DNA of 52,381 nucleotides from Runella sp. CRIBMP (GCF_009905605.1 NZ_JAAAKZ010000027.1:1-52381); one strand, 5' to 3'; counted from the stretch's first letter, positions 39,986-50,958 are shown. Numbers and translations: made by a program. Notes: generated by a model not told the origin, from the sequence alone.

Positions 39986-41551
39986 TTACTTTTCTGAAAT
40001 CTTATCTTCAATTCGGAAATAGTCGAAATCGGCAAAACCACCCACCATTTGAGTGGCATAGTTGAACAACCCGAAACGGTAGCCCATGAAATGCGGAATG
40101 GTATACGGCATTTTCAGCGGTTCACCAATTTTTGTCCAGATCTTACCGTCAAGGCTGTAAAAGAAATGGGCGACGTCGGCGCGGTTTCTGAAATTACATT
40201 CGGCCTTGAAATAAACGGCGTTTTGGGAAAGTGGAATATTCTCAATATCAATGGGTTTACCCGTATTGGCACTGACCATCACGATTGATTTGGTGCCTTT
40301 GCCAACCTTTACACCCACTAAACCGTAGTTTTTTTGCAACAAACTCAACCCAGCAAAGTCGCCTTCTTTCATATTAGACACATCCAGCAAGGTCGAGCCC
40401 GTCGATTCGGGGCCGATGGTTCGTTGGGTTAAGGTGTTTCGGGCCAGAACAAACGAGGTATCGACCCGACCCGTTTTTAATCGCAAAAAGCCATTTCTGT
40501 CAGAAACCGACCAAAGTGCATTGTCAGGATTATGATTCCACTGCCAAACCAATGGCAAGGCAGCGTCTCCCTTTTTGCGCGTAAAGTAATCAGAAGCCAC
40601 GATGCTGGGAATCAGGGATTTGTTAGTGGGTAAATCAAGCGTTTCGGGGACTTTGCCGTTTTCGCCCAACACTGGCCATCCGTTTTCCCATTTCACAGGA
40701 ACCAGGTACGGAATACGCCCCACCCCGCCAAAATCACGGAATAGGTAGGCAAACCAACGTCCGTCGGGGGTATCAATCAATCCGCCCTGCGCCACGCCCA
40801 AATCCTGCAATGCCACACGTCCTTCCCACGGCCCCGTAATTTTATCGGCGCGGTGAATCAACACCGTACGCATACCGCCTCGGGGCCACGAAATGTTAAA
40901 CAGATAGTACTTGCCGTTGACTTTGAACAACTGTGAACCTTCGGCAGGAAGACCGCCACCCGTACCCGATGGTGTACTTGCGTTTTCGATAAGAACCTGT
41001 TCGGTTGTGCCTTCTTTTACGCCCGTAATGTCTGCGTTGAGCTCTACAATTTTGAGTTTTCCCGCGCCATAAATCAGGTAATTGCGACCATCATCGTCGA
41101 AAAACAGCGTATGGTCATGGTAAGATGGTTTGAACGTTGCTACTTTCCACGGACCTTTTTCGATGTTTTTGGTGGTATAGATGTACGTCTTCCCCGTAGT
41201 TTGGGCAAAAGTTGTGGCATAAAATATTCCCTTATGATAGCGCAGACTGCTCGCCCAAGAACCTCGTCCGTAGGTGCTTTTGCCATTGGTCAACGTAAGC
41301 GCATCGACAGTGGCTAACGTATCGTAAGTGTAACTTACTAATTGCCAATTCACCAAATCCTTCGATTTCATAATCGGCAAGCCTGGGCTCATGTGCATGG
41401 TCGTGCTGCTCATGTAATACGTATTTCCCACTCGAATCATGGCCATGTCGGGCACGTCGGCGTGAATTATCGGGTTTGTTGCCACTTTTTTTTGTGCAAA
41501 AACCCCTAAACCAAACAGTAGGAAACTTAAAAATAGTAGCTGATTTCTCAT
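39986..41551 (-). CDS. GH43 glycosidase, secreted, with C-terminal beta-sandwich
   Basis: This is a 521-residue enzyme with a signal peptide to about residue 19 (GVFAQ). The five-bladed propeller holds the base Asp in IIHADVPDMAM, a second conserved Asp in SYHDHTLFF and the acid Glu in LPAEGSQLF. A C-terminal DUF1349-like sandwich (about 330-510, GDFAGLSLLQKNYGLVGVKV) is typical of larger GH43 enzymes. It resembles GH43 subfamily 12 arabinofuranosidases, a call made by eye. Its ATG overlaps the stop of the upstream GH43 by four bases (41548-41551), so the two are translationally coupled. Confidence 0.9.
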   Translation of the reverse strand: MRNQLLFLSFLLFGLGVFAQKKVATNPIIHADVPDMAMIRVGNTYYMSSTTMHMSPGLPIMKSKDLVNWQLVSYTYDTLATVDALTLTNGKSTYGRGSWASSLRYHKGIFYATTFAQTTGKTYIYTTKNIEKGPWKVATFKPSYHDHTLFFDDDGRNYLIYGAGKLKIVELNADITGVKEGTTEQVLIENASTPSGTGGGLPAEGSQLFKVNGKYYLFNISWPRGGMRTVLIHRADKITGPWEGRVALQDLGVAQGGLIDTPDGRWFAYLFRDFGGVGRIPYLVPVKWENGWPVLGENGKVPETLDLPTNKSLIPSIVASDYFTRKKGDAALPLVWQWNHNPDNALWSVSDRNGFLRLKTGRVDTSFVLARNTLTQRTIGPESTGSTLLDVSNMKEGDFAGLSLLQKNYGLVGVKVGKGTKSIVMVSANTGKPIDIENIPLSQNAVYFKAECNFRNRADVAHFFYSLDGKIWTKIGEPLKMPYTIPHFMGYRFGLFNYATQMVGGFADFDYFRIEDKISEK

Positions 41552-43224
41552 TTCAACATTGAATCGTTACCGCTGTATTTCAGGAACTTAAACGAAGCAG
41601 AATTTTCAGATTTTTCGCCTGAAGAAGTAGCATACAAGCCATAAACGCAGCCAATGAAGCTATTGGCCGCTTTTGTGCTCAAAAACTTACCGTCTATTTG
41701 GTCTTTTAACAAAATCCAGTTTTTGCCATCGGTTGAGTAGTAGAAGCTATACAATGCTCCCTCCGACTGTATTTTAAAATTTACCTTGGCAGCGGCGGAA
41801 GTTAAAGGTACTTCGGTCACCAATTCCGTAGTCTTATCTTTGCTCTTGAAGAGTTGAATTACGTCTTTGCCTTCGTTTTTTGATTTGGCCACGAAGTAAA
41901 AATGGCGCTCGTCCTGAAAAATAACCAAGCCCGCTTTTTCATTTGCTGTTTTTGGCGAAAAATTCACTTCGGTTTCGGCGGTGCTTGTTAAATGTTGTTG
42001 ACGCTTACCCACAAACGAAGGGTTTCCCGATTCTGAAATCGTTTCTGGTTTGAGTTTAAGCGTAAGTCCGTTTGATTTTGACGTTTTGAACGAACTACTA
42101 TCTACGGTTCTCAAAAAAAGCAGAGAAAGGTCAAGTCCTTTGTCGAAGGTCATGGTATAAGCGAAGTTGCCGTTTTGCGGTAACGCCCCTTTTTGTTTTA
42201 CCTCTTTGATGTTGGTGGGGTATTTGTATTCAATGACTTTTTCGCCGTGTTCAATCATCGGCCAATCGTTTACCCACGTCAACGGAGCAATAAACATTTC
42301 ACGGCCTGTATTATAAAAATCGCCTTCGTAAGGGCGAACGGCCAAGAAAATCGAGTACCAATTGCCGTCGGGACCTTCGATAAACTGAGCGTGTCCCGCC
42401 GAGGTGATGGGGTTAGGTCGGTCGGCAGGCAAGCCTCTTTGTGTCAAAACGGGATTGCCTTCAAACGGCACATAAGGTCCCCAAATATCTCGGCTGCGCA
42501 GCGCCACCTGCGAGTGATTGACGGAGGTTCCGCCTTCGGCCGCGTAGAGGATATACCAACCGTTACGTTTCAAAATATGTGGCCCTTCAATCCAAACGGG
42601 TTTTTTGGACAAATCCACCCCGCCGTTGACGAGTTGTTTTTCTTCACCCACTACCTTTAGATTCTGATAATCAAACTCATACATCCGAATGGTGCGGTGG
42701 CCAGAATACAGCGGTTTACGGTCGGGAGCATCACTGTTATAAATGATGTAGGCTTTGTCGGTTTCTTCGTCAAAATAAATGGAGGGGTCAATGCCGCGTA
42801 CCTGCGGAATCTTGACGGGATTACTATAAGGTCCGGCGGGATTTTTTGAGGTTACGACAAAATTTCCATCGTGGTCAATATCGGTACAAGTTACGTAGTA
42901 CGTGCCTTTGTAATAACTGATGGCAGGGGCAAAAAGCCCGCGCGTCATGCGCTCACCCATGAAGTCCATTTGCGAAGGGCGATTGATTACATTTCCGATT
43001 TGCTTCCAGTTTTTCAAATCACGGCTGTGCATAATCGGCAAACCCGGAAAATAGGAAAAAGTAGAATGTACGGTGTAATAATCAGGCCCTACTTTGACAA
43101 TGCTTGGATCGGGATAAAATCCTGTCAAAATGGGGTTGGTCAAGGTGACGGATTGGGCTGAAACAGTGTGGCTTAGTGAAAAACATAAGGCCATCAACAA
43201 GGCAAAGAGACTATTTTTGAACAT
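41548..43224 (-). CDS. GH43 glycosidase, secreted (beta-xylosidase/arabinofuranosidase type)
   Basis: This is a 558-residue enzyme with a signal peptide ending at TVSAQ. The propeller has the base Asp in YPDPSIVKVG, the modulating Asp in GIDPSIYFD and the acid Glu in WIEGPHILKR. The C-terminal half (about 330-550) is a beta-sandwich with AGLVIFQDERHFYFVAK and YSFYYSTDGKNW, as in GH43 subfamilies 10 and 11. It probably removes xylose or arabinose from xylan oligosaccharides in the periplasm or at the surface. It is 36 bp after the GH95 gene and overlaps the next GH43 gene. Confidence 0.9.
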   Translation of the reverse strand: MFKNSLFALLMALCFSLSHTVSAQSVTLTNPILTGFYPDPSIVKVGPDYYTVHSTFSYFPGLPIMHSRDLKNWKQIGNVINRPSQMDFMGERMTRGLFAPAISYYKGTYYVTCTDIDHDGNFVVTSKNPAGPYSNPVKIPQVRGIDPSIYFDEETDKAYIIYNSDAPDRKPLYSGHRTIRMYEFDYQNLKVVGEEKQLVNGGVDLSKKPVWIEGPHILKRNGWYILYAAEGGTSVNHSQVALRSRDIWGPYVPFEGNPVLTQRGLPADRPNPITSAGHAQFIEGPDGNWYSIFLAVRPYEGDFYNTGREMFIAPLTWVNDWPMIEHGEKVIEYKYPTNIKEVKQKGALPQNGNFAYTMTFDKGLDLSLLFLRTVDSSSFKTSKSNGLTLKLKPETISESGNPSFVGKRQQHLTSTAETEVNFSPKTANEKAGLVIFQDERHFYFVAKSKNEGKDVIQLFKSKDKTTELVTEVPLTSAAAKVNFKIQSEGALYSFYYSTDGKNWILLKDQIDGKFLSTKAANSFIGCVYGLYATSSGEKSENSASFKFLKYSGNDSMLK

Positions 43225-43260
43225 TTTTATGTAAAGTTTAATATCAATGATTAGTTTATA

Positions 43261-45720
43261 TTACTGATTTACAAGCGTATACACTTTCCTTGCTTGGGTA
43301 GGAATATCGTATAGCATTGTTTCTCTCAGGGTCGGGGCAGTTGGGTTGGCTTTGGGTGAAATAACGGCCTTTGGCGTTTCTTCCACGACATAAAAAGGAT
43401 TAGGGTTCTGACCGGATGCTTTTTTCAGCGTTCCGCCTGTACTCAATTTTAGACCATTCGGTACGCGCAAGCGAAGGTTACCGCCAAGGCTTGATTTTAT
43501 GGATAACTTGGTCAGTTTTCCGTCTTTCCACTGCATATTCACTACTTCAAAACCGCCGATGGCCCGCAGCCCATCCATGCTGCCCGATTGCCATACATCG
43601 GGCAAGGCTGGCAATAAATGCACCGCCCCGTCAGCACTTTGCATGAGCATTTCGGTAATACCCGACGTACACCCAAAATTCCCATCAATCTGAAACGGTG
43701 GGTGCGCATCAAACAAATTATTGTAGGTTCCGCCTCCGTCTTTGGTGACACCCAGCGGCGTAAGCTGGTTTTGAATCAGGGTATAGGCATGATTGCCGTC
43801 TTGCAATCGAGCCCACCAGTTGACTTTCCAACCCATGCTCCAGCCCGTCGAAACATCTCCACGATGAATCAGCGTGGTACGGGAAGCATTAAACAGTTCG
43901 GGCGTACGATACGGTGAAATCTGAACGGCAGGAAACAGCCCGTACAAATGCGAAACGTGACGGTGATGGTCGTTAGGGTCGTCTACATCGTCCAGCCATT
44001 CTTGCAATTGGCCGTGTTGCCCCACGTGCATCGGAGCCAAGCGACCGCGTAATTGCCTGAGTGTATCGGCAAAAGAAGCATCTTTTTTCAGGATTCCAGC
44101 AGCCCGTATGGCCGTACTGAAAGCGTCGAAAACGATTTGGTTGTCCATCGTCGTACCAGCATCCAACGACGAACCCGCGTGGGCTTTCGGCGCGTTTTCT
44201 GGAGAGCTTCCTGGGTTGATGACCAGCCATTTGTATTTCGGATGTTCAATCAGGAAATCGGCATAAAAGGCAGCGGCTCCTTTCAGAACTGGATAAATTT
44301 CAGACAAATAGGCTTTATTGCCACTGTACAGATAATGTTCCCAAAGGTGTTGGGCGGTCCAGCCGCCACCGCCCGTCCACATTCCCCAAAAAGCCCCGTC
44401 AATCGCGCCTGTCGCCCGCCAAATATCGGTATTGTGGTGTGCCATCCATCCTTTTGCGCCATACATAACACGCGCCGTTTCCTGCCCTGTCTCCGATAGT
44501 TCTTTCACCATTTTCAAAAACGGCTCATGGAGTTCAGCCAGATTGGTTTTCTCCGCTGGCCAGTAGTTCATTTGCGCGTTGATATTGATGGTGTACTTGC
44601 TGTCCCAAGGAGGGTTCATTCTGTTATTCCAAATTCCCTGTAAATTAGCTGGTTGACTACCAGGCTGAGAAGAAGAAATCAACAAATAGCGTCCGAACTG
44701 GTAATAAAGTGTCACCATGTGCGGGTCGTTGGTGGAGCGAAAATTTTTCAGGCGCTCATCGGTAGGGAGTTTCGCCGCCTCTGTAGTTCCGAGGTCTAAT
44801 CGAACGCGGTTGAAGTACTTTTGGTAAGCAGTTATATGAGAGGGTAAAATGGCAGCAAAGGATTTCGGATAAGCTTTGTTCAGATAAGCAGTTGCCCGTG
44901 CATTTTCGTCACCGGTGAGGTCTTTGTAGCTGTTGAAATTGGTAGCAATGGAAATATAAATGGTGGCGGTTGTGGCCCCTTTTACCGTAATGGAACTATC
45001 GTTGGCAGTAACATTCCCGCCCACGGTTTTGATACGGGAAATGCCCTTAAAATTTACCATTCCCTTTACTCCTTCATGGTCCGAAGTGGTTCCAGAAAGC
45101 GTGAGCTCGTTAGGAGCCACCGTGTTGATGGCTCTTTTTTTATGAAGCGTTGCGTAAAAAGCAATAAACGAAAGGCTATTTGGCTTACTTGCCGTCAGTT
45201 GCATGACAATTACTCGGTCGGGAAAAGAAGCCAAAATTTCTCGCGTGTATTTGACGCCATTGACGGTATAAGTCGTTTTCGCAACGGCTCGTTCAATATC
45301 TAATTCGCGGTAATAATCGGTGTAGTTTTCGTGTCCTTCAAAGGTGAGGTGCAAATTACCAACGGGTTGAAACATCTGCCCGTGCGATTTTTTGGTAATG
45401 ATTACTTTGTTGGCCAACCGTTCGGCATCTTTTTGCTTTCCGTCAAAAATCAATTGACGAATTTCAGGCAATGCGGCCAATGCCTCCGGATTATCGTTGC
45501 GGTTAGGGCTACCGCTCCAAACAGTGTGTTCATTCAACTGAATCGTTTCTTTTTCCACATTTCCGTACACCATGGCACCCAGTCGGCCATTGCCAATGGG
45601 CAGGGCATTTTCCCAGGTTTTACCAGAGGGTTTGTTATACCAAAGTTTTAGGCTTTTACTATCCTGAGAAAAACTCAGATAGGAAACAATCAGTAAACAG
45701 AAAGTGAAAAACGATTTCAT
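43261..45720 (-). CDS. GH95 alpha-L-fucosidase/alpha-L-galactosidase
   Basis: This is an 819-residue secreted enzyme with a short signal peptide (to about 18). The start [20 protein letters not shown] and [10 protein letters not shown] are hallmark GH95 sequences. The catalytic (alpha/alpha)6 barrel carries [16 protein letters not shown] and [13 protein letters not shown]. Family members remove alpha-L-fucose; a Bacteroides GH95 enzyme in a complex-xylan locus is known to act on alpha-L-galactose of cereal arabinoxylan. In this xylan setting the galactosidase role is the better guess. It is the first gene of the enzyme run and has the shared palindromic motif 78 bp upstream. Confidence 0.92.
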   Translation of the reverse strand: MKSFFTFCLLIVSYLSFSQDSKSLKLWYNKPSGKTWENALPIGNGRLGAMVYGNVEKETIQLNEHTVWSGSPNRNDNPEALAALPEIRQLIFDGKQKDAERLANKVIITKKSHGQMFQPVGNLHLTFEGHENYTDYYRELDIERAVAKTTYTVNGVKYTREILASFPDRVIVMQLTASKPNSLSFIAFYATLHKKRAINTVAPNELTLSGTTSDHEGVKGMVNFKGISRIKTVGGNVTANDSSITVKGATTATIYISIATNFNSYKDLTGDENARATAYLNKAYPKSFAAILPSHITAYQKYFNRVRLDLGTTEAAKLPTDERLKNFRSTNDPHMVTLYYQFGRYLLISSSQPGSQPANLQGIWNNRMNPPWDSKYTININAQMNYWPAEKTNLAELHEPFLKMVKELSETGQETARVMYGAKGWMAHHNTDIWRATGAIDGAFWGMWTGGGGWTAQHLWEHYLYSGNKAYLSEIYPVLKGAAAFYADFLIEHPKYKWLVINPGSSPENAPKAHAGSSLDAGTTMDNQIVFDAFSTAIRAAGILKKDASFADTLRQLRGRLAPMHVGQHGQLQEWLDDVDDPNDHHRHVSHLYGLFPAVQISPYRTPELFNASRTTLIHRGDVSTGWSMGWKVNWWARLQDGNHAYTLIQNQLTPLGVTKDGGGTYNNLFDAHPPFQIDGNFGCTSGITEMLMQSADGAVHLLPALPDVWQSGSMDGLRAIGGFEVVNMQWKDGKLTKLSIKSSLGGNLRLRVPNGLKLSTGGTLKKASGQNPNPFYVVEETPKAVISPKANPTAPTLRETMLYDIPTQARKVYTLVNQ

Positions 45721-45792
45721 TAATAACGGGTTTATGCGATATATAAGAATACAATTAATTGTTTATGAACTAAATACTTATGACAAAAGATG

Positions 45793-45815
45793 AAATGTGT
45801 AAATTTGACACATTT
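45793..45815 (-). promoter_or_regulatory. Candidate regulator site upstream of the GH95 gene
   Basis: AAATGTGT-AAATTTG-ACACATTT is an inverted repeat with perfect 8-bp arms. Its core at 45798-45813 matches 15 of 16 bases of 51094-51109 upstream of susC2. It lies 78-95 bp before the GH95 start codon. I infer binding by the AraC domain of the hybrid regulator or by another shared factor. Confidence 0.55.
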
Positions 45816-45943
45816 TTGTGTACAAAAAAAATAGTGATGGTAACACTACCACTATAATGTGTTCAGAAAAATGATAATAGTAAAATATTAGTTCAAGATA
45901 GAAAAGTTATATTTATTACGTAAATTATGCAAACAATTTGTTG

Positions 45944-45983
45944 AAAAATTAAAAAGATGTAAGAAGAAAACCCTCTTACATCT
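45944..45983 (-). terminator. Rho-independent terminator after susD2
   Basis: AGATGTAAGA (45955-45964) pairs perfectly with TCTTACATCT (45974-45983) around nine bases. On the minus strand it is followed by a T-rich tract (TTTTAATTTTT). It is 35 bp past the susD2 stop and separates susCD2 from the GH95 run. Confidence 0.85.
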
Positions 45984-46017
45984 CCCATCATTCTCTTTAT
46001 TTATCTACAATACTCAA

Positions 46018-47817
46018 TTAATAACCCGGATTTTGCGTAAATGGAGGGCCTTCAACCGTGCGGTCTATTTGCGACTGAGGAATGGGTCTTAGCAAATGAA
46101 AATCTTTGACATAGGCTGATGCCTCCTTGTTCCAAGCCTGAATACGTCTTACCAAGGTTTTGGTACGCACTAAGTCTTGATATCGCATCCACTCACCAAA
46201 TAGTTCTCTGCTTCGCTCATCCAAGATAAAATCAACGGTTACCTCATCGGCGCTGATTATCATCGCCGCAGCGGCAGCGGCATTTTGGGCCGCCGTATTG
46301 GTTTTACGATAGGCGGCTCTTTGACGAATCACGTTGAGGAGTTCAGCGGCTTTTGCTTTATTTCCAGCCATGAGATAGGCTTCTGCACCTACTAAATACA
46401 CTTCAGAAAAACGGGTAATCACCACGGGGCGAGTAGAAGGGTCATTGAAATTACTACCACGGCTCGGATCCATGTGTTTTTTGATGGCAGGATATAAATT
46501 GGCATTCCAGGTGCTTGGAGGTGCGATGATTCCTTTAAATGGTTTTGTTCCATTGAACTGCGGAGCTCCTACCACTTCATAATCCGTAATCCAAACAGCG
46601 GTATCAATACCGACCTGCATTGTGTAGCCGATACCGCGTTTGTTATTGGCCGCTGTTGGCGTATTGGTCACGGCAGTATTAGAGATATAGACTGTATAAA
46701 ACGTATTAGCAAATCGTGAGTCAACATCCCTTTTTACAAAAGCCTGATCAAGAAAATAGTTTTTGCCGTTCGTTTGTTTTACGCTATTTGGACGAATACG
46801 GGCGTATGGACGGCCATAGTAGGAATCACGTATCATACCAGAAGTTCCCGAGTTTACCAAAACCCCAGCGGCATTGACAAAGGAATTGATACCGCTGTTG
46901 TTTGGATAGTTCCAGTTGGTGAACCAAGGCGTCAGGTTATTGGCGAAACCGCCACTTTCTCCAGAGCCTAGTCGATAGTAACCGTATTTTGCATCATTTG
47001 AGTGGTCGCTGACAAACAATGTTTCTTTACCGTAATCATTAGCAGGTACAAAAGCATCGCCGAAATCCTGCCATAAATCAAGTCCATAGGCTGCTTTATT
47101 GGTAATAAGATCATTCGAAATTTTGGCAGCTTCGGCAAAGTCTGCCTGTGAATTGGTCAACCAACCGCGCGTTAGATAGGCTTTTGCCAAAAAGAACAAG
47201 GCAGTGGGTTTAGTGGCAGCTTTACCTAAAAATGGTGCGGTTGGTTTATCGGGCAATGCCGCCGCGGCTTCGGTTAAGTCCTGAATAATTAACTTGTATA
47301 CCTCGGCTGCTGGGTCTCTTTTAGCACTTTGTGAGGGTAAAGTGATAAACTCAGTATGCAATGGCACATCTCCCCACGTCTGAACCAAGTAGAAGTACCA
47401 GAAGGCCCTCAAAAACTTAGCCTGAGCTAAATACTGGTTTTTGGTTGCTTCGGGTAAATCAATACTCTTACCATACTTCAGTACGCCGTTAATTGTATTA
47501 ATGCTCGTGAAAGCTGCCCCCCATGCCGAGCCAAAGTTGGTACTGTTAAGGCCGTTAAATGTATGTATTGGGCCACCACCACTACTGGCTCCCTGAATAA
47601 ATTCGTCGGTACCGGCCTGCATTTCCGAAGAAAAGCCTTCCGTCCCCCACTGACCGCGTATTTCATTATATACCCCGGCAATACCCCCCAATACACCCGC
47701 TGGGCTATTGAAAAACGAAGGAACAATTTGTGATTGCGGATGCTCTTCCAGTATTTTTCCGCAACTCACACAGAAAAATAAAGTAAAGGCAATGATTGAA
47801 ATTTGTATTTTTTTCAT
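46018..47817 (-). CDS. susD: SusD/RagB family outer-membrane lipoprotein (pair 2)
   Basis: This is a 599-residue surface glycan-binding lipoprotein of the classical SusD/RagB family. The lipobox is FFCVSC (Cys19). The N-terminal ILEEHPQSQIVPSFF and AGVLGGIAGVYNEIRG, the SusD-like helical middle (KFLRAFWYFYLVQTWGDVPL) and the C-terminal FILDERSRELFGEWMRYQDL are all typical. It forms the lid of the SusC2 channel and binds the oligosaccharide. It lies 6 bp after susC2, followed by a strong terminator. Position between the hybrid regulator and the xylan enzymes makes xylo-oligosaccharide the likely ligand. Confidence 0.95.
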   Translation of the reverse strand: MKKIQISIIAFTLFFCVSCGKILEEHPQSQIVPSFFNSPAGVLGGIAGVYNEIRGQWGTEGFSSEMQAGTDEFIQGASSGGGPIHTFNGLNSTNFGSAWGAAFTSINTINGVLKYGKSIDLPEATKNQYLAQAKFLRAFWYFYLVQTWGDVPLHTEFITLPSQSAKRDPAAEVYKLIIQDLTEAAAALPDKPTAPFLGKAATKPTALFFLAKAYLTRGWLTNSQADFAEAAKISNDLITNKAAYGLDLWQDFGDAFVPANDYGKETLFVSDHSNDAKYGYYRLGSGESGGFANNLTPWFTNWNYPNNSGINSFVNAAGVLVNSGTSGMIRDSYYGRPYARIRPNSVKQTNGKNYFLDQAFVKRDVDSRFANTFYTVYISNTAVTNTPTAANNKRGIGYTMQVGIDTAVWITDYEVVGAPQFNGTKPFKGIIAPPSTWNANLYPAIKKHMDPSRGSNFNDPSTRPVVITRFSEVYLVGAEAYLMAGNKAKAAELLNVIRQRAAYRKTNTAAQNAAAAAAMIISADEVTVDFILDERSRELFGEWMRYQDLVRTKTLVRRIQAWNKEASAYVKDFHLLRPIPQSQIDRTVEGPPFTQNPGY

Positions 47818-47823
47818 CTTGAA

Positions 47824-50800
47824 TTAAAATTTAAGATTTAAACCTAATGTATATTGACGAACCGGAGGGTTGTTTAAGTTTACGGTAACAAAACGGTTAA
47901 AATTACCTCCCTGAATGGTGTTACCGTAGCCATTCCCTTCGGGGTCAACTGCAAGCTTGGCTTTTACTAACGGGGAATAAATGATAAAAGGATTGGTCGC
48001 ATTCAGGTAAATACGGGCAGAGGAAACCCCAATTTTGTTAAGTACCTTGGCATTGACCGTATAACCTACGTTGATACTTCTCATTTTAATGAAAGAGCCG
48101 TCTTGATAAGAAGTTGTAGATGTAAAGTTGCGCACACCACCTCCAGCATCAGGTCGAGGGAAGGCATTGGTTGGGTTTTCAGGGGTCCAGTAATCCATCA
48201 CTAATTGGTTTGAACGACCTTGGTTAAGGAAACCAAAACCAGAACCGCCACCAGAAGTACCCGATAAGTACGGCACTACCACTTTCATTCCCATCCGGGC
48301 AAAGGTGACAAACGACACATCGAATCCTTTGAAGCTAATTCTATTGGTCAAACCACCTTCCCATTTCGGTTGAAAATTGCCGATAATTTTACGGTCGTTG
48401 GCATCAATAACACCGTTATTATCGACATCTTCCACTCTAATTTCACCAGGAAGCTGCACGGGTGATGTTTGTTTTTTCAACGTGCCGTTATCCAAATCCG
48501 CCTGCTGCCAGATACCGATTTTGTTGTAGTCATAAATGACCGTAAGTGGATGTCCCACAAACCAGAAGTTTCCTTTATTATCCAACTCCTGAGGTGTAGT
48601 AAGTTGCGTGATTTTTTCACGATTTAAGAAATAAGTCAAATCTGTGCTCCAATTAAAGCCACCTTTGTTTCTAAATATGTCAAACGTCAATGATGCTTCA
48701 AAGCCTTTTCCTTCGGTTCTTCCTAAGTTTTTGAGGGTAGAGCCCGCACCGTTACTTTGAGGGAGGTTGACCGAAAGCAAAATGTCTTTGGTTTTTTGAT
48801 AATACACATCAAATGACCCCGTGATCCGGTTATTAAATAAACCAATTTCTAAACCAATATCCGTCTGGGACGTCGACTGCCAACCCAAATCACTAGCTGG
48901 CAGACTGGTAACTGTATAAGCAAGTGCCTGACCAGCCGTAGTAGTACCAAAGTTATAGTAACCCGTTGAGAGCGCTCCCAAGGTTGCATAAGCACCTACG
49001 TTGCGGTTACCCGAAATACCCCATCCACCTCGTAGTTTCAAGTTTGACAAGAAGCTTAGGTTTTTCATAAACGGCTCATCAATGAGATTCCAGCTTAAAC
49101 CGATTGCGGGGTAGTTGAAGTACTGATTGCCAGGTGATAAGGTAGAAGAACCATCCCGACGGAACGTAGCCGTCAGGATGTATTTATCATTGAATGTATA
49201 GTTTAAACGAGCCATATAAGACAATAGCCCAGTTTCACCAAAACTTCCGCTGCCAGTAGGCTGACCAGAAGCCAATGAGAAGTTAGCCGTTTGAATGTAA
49301 TCGGCAGGAACCCCTCTTACGTTAAAACTACTCCCCAAATTATGGTTTTTGGTAATTTCATAGAGCGCAGTCAAACCAATTCTGTGTTTGGTGGCAAACG
49401 TTTTATCGTAATAAAGCAAATGCTGCATGTTTACGTCCCAATATTCGGTATTTCTAATATCAGCGTTGGAAACATTTTGATCAACACCTGTATTGACAAA
49501 TGTATTTGGCGGCCCGTAGCCATTAAAATGAACTTGACTGAAATTTAGGCCCGCATTGAAACGGTATCTTAGGCCGTCTAAAATGTTTACTTCTGCGTAT
49601 AAACTATTGAATGTTCGAATAGAACGCTCGTTGGAAAGAATATCATCTCCGCGTGAAATTAGGGTAAGTGGGCTTACGGCTTGTGCTTCAATCGTTCCAC
49701 GTTTAGGGTTCAGGAGTACAGTGCCATCGTCATTGTATGGCTTGATGAGCGGTGATAAACGAACCAATTCCGTCGGAACACCCCCACCCGCAGGGTCGTT
49801 TCTACGTGTAAGTGTATTGATTGTGTTTAAACCAATTTTAACCCGTTTTCCAATTTTTTGGTCGATGGTGGCACGAATCGTAAAACGGTCAAAGTTTTGG
49901 TTTGGCATAATACCCGTTTCATTAAAATAGCCAAGCCCCATGCTGTATTGCGTATTTTCTACCCCGCCCTGTAATCCGAGCTGATGGCTTGTATTAAATC
50001 CTTGTTTGTACATTAAATCCTGCCAATCGGTAGAAACACCCGCGGCAAGGTTCGCCTTTTCTTCTTCGGTCAATGGATAGGCCGTAGTACCTGCTCCTTG
50101 GGTGTTTAGCGCGGCCGATTGCTCCTTAAATTTTGCGTATTGCGCCCCATTCATGACATTGTATTTGCCCAAGATGCTGGTCACACCATGGTAGCCATCA
50201 TACGTCAGAATCGGCTTGCCTACTTTTCCTCTTTTGGTGGTAATCAAAATGACACCACCGGCACCTCTCGAACCGAAAATGGCCGTTGCTGAGGCGTCTT
50301 TCAAGATTTCAAGGTTCGCAATATCGTCGGGGTTTATGTCATTCAGCCCTCCAAACGGAATACCATCTACCACCACAAGCGGGCCGTCAAGACCGTCACC
50401 GTTACCAGTTGTAATGGAGCGGTTACCACGGATACGAATCGTTCCCTGACTACCGGGCGTAGAACCGTTGCTTACAATAGATACCCCTGCCGCACGACCT
50501 TTAAGTTGGTTAAGCAGGTTTGGAGCAGGTACTTCTTTCAACGTAGCCTCGGTAACTGAAACAACCGCTCCCGTTACGTCTCGCTTGCGTTGCGTACCAT
50601 ATCCTACAACCACTACCTCATTTAGCGTTGACTGGTCTTCATCTAATAGGATGTCGATGGTTGAGCGGTTTCCTACCACCACTTCTTGGGTCTTATTGCC
50701 AATTGAGCTAAAGACCAAAGTTTCATTGGGCGAGGCATTGATTGAATAGACCCCCTCATTGTTGGCCGTAGTTCCTCTTGCAGTTCCTTTTACCAATACC

Positions 50801-50958
50801 GAAGCACCTGGTATTACCCCGTTCGTTTTTGATTTAATGATACCCTTTACGGTCTGTGCGTTGACTGTAAATCCCGAAAGGATCAACAGCAAAATACACC
50901 ACGCCCAATAGCAATGTTTATTTTGCCATTGTGAAATGGAGAGGTTGAGTTGTTTCAT
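47824..50958 (-). CDS. susC: SusC/RagA family TonB-dependent outer-membrane transporter (pair 2)
   Basis: This is a 1044-residue transporter from the ATG at 50958; the frame runs back to 51042, but those 28 residues would precede the signal peptide and include upstream promoter DNA. The signal peptide ends at TVNAQ. A CarboxypepD_reg-like domain follows (VKGIIKSKTNGVIPGASV), then the TonB-box-like STLNEVVVVGYGTQ, a plug with VVDGIPFGGLNDINP and LKDASATAIFGSRGAGGVI, and the barrel ending in LGLNLKF. Its length equals that of SusC1, but the sequences differ. It sits right after the hybrid regulator gene and upstream of susD2, the standard layout of a xylan-type locus. Confidence 0.95.
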   Translation of the reverse strand: MKQLNLSISQWQNKHCYWAWCILLLILSGFTVNAQTVKGIIKSKTNGVIPGASVLVKGTARGTTANNEGVYSINASPNETLVFSSIGNKTQEVVVGNRSTIDILLDEDQSTLNEVVVVGYGTQRKRDVTGAVVSVTEATLKEVPAPNLLNQLKGRAAGVSIVSNGSTPGSQGTIRIRGNRSITTGNGDGLDGPLVVVDGIPFGGLNDINPDDIANLEILKDASATAIFGSRGAGGVILITTKRGKVGKPILTYDGYHGVTSILGKYNVMNGAQYAKFKEQSAALNTQGAGTTAYPLTEEEKANLAAGVSTDWQDLMYKQGFNTSHQLGLQGGVENTQYSMGLGYFNETGIMPNQNFDRFTIRATIDQKIGKRVKIGLNTINTLTRRNDPAGGGVPTELVRLSPLIKPYNDDGTVLLNPKRGTIEAQAVSPLTLISRGDDILSNERSIRTFNSLYAEVNILDGLRYRFNAGLNFSQVHFNGYGPPNTFVNTGVDQNVSNADIRNTEYWDVNMQHLLYYDKTFATKHRIGLTALYEITKNHNLGSSFNVRGVPADYIQTANFSLASGQPTGSGSFGETGLLSYMARLNYTFNDKYILTATFRRDGSSTLSPGNQYFNYPAIGLSWNLIDEPFMKNLSFLSNLKLRGGWGISGNRNVGAYATLGALSTGYYNFGTTTAGQALAYTVTSLPASDLGWQSTSQTDIGLEIGLFNNRITGSFDVYYQKTKDILLSVNLPQSNGAGSTLKNLGRTEGKGFEASLTFDIFRNKGGFNWSTDLTYFLNREKITQLTTPQELDNKGNFWFVGHPLTVIYDYNKIGIWQQADLDNGTLKKQTSPVQLPGEIRVEDVDNNGVIDANDRKIIGNFQPKWEGGLTNRISFKGFDVSFVTFARMGMKVVVPYLSGTSGGGSGFGFLNQGRSNQLVMDYWTPENPTNAFPRPDAGGGVRNFTSTTSYQDGSFIKMRSINVGYTVNAKVLNKIGVSSARIYLNATNPFIIYSPLVKAKLAVDPEGNGYGNTIQGGNFNRFVTVNLNNPPVRQYTLGLNLKF

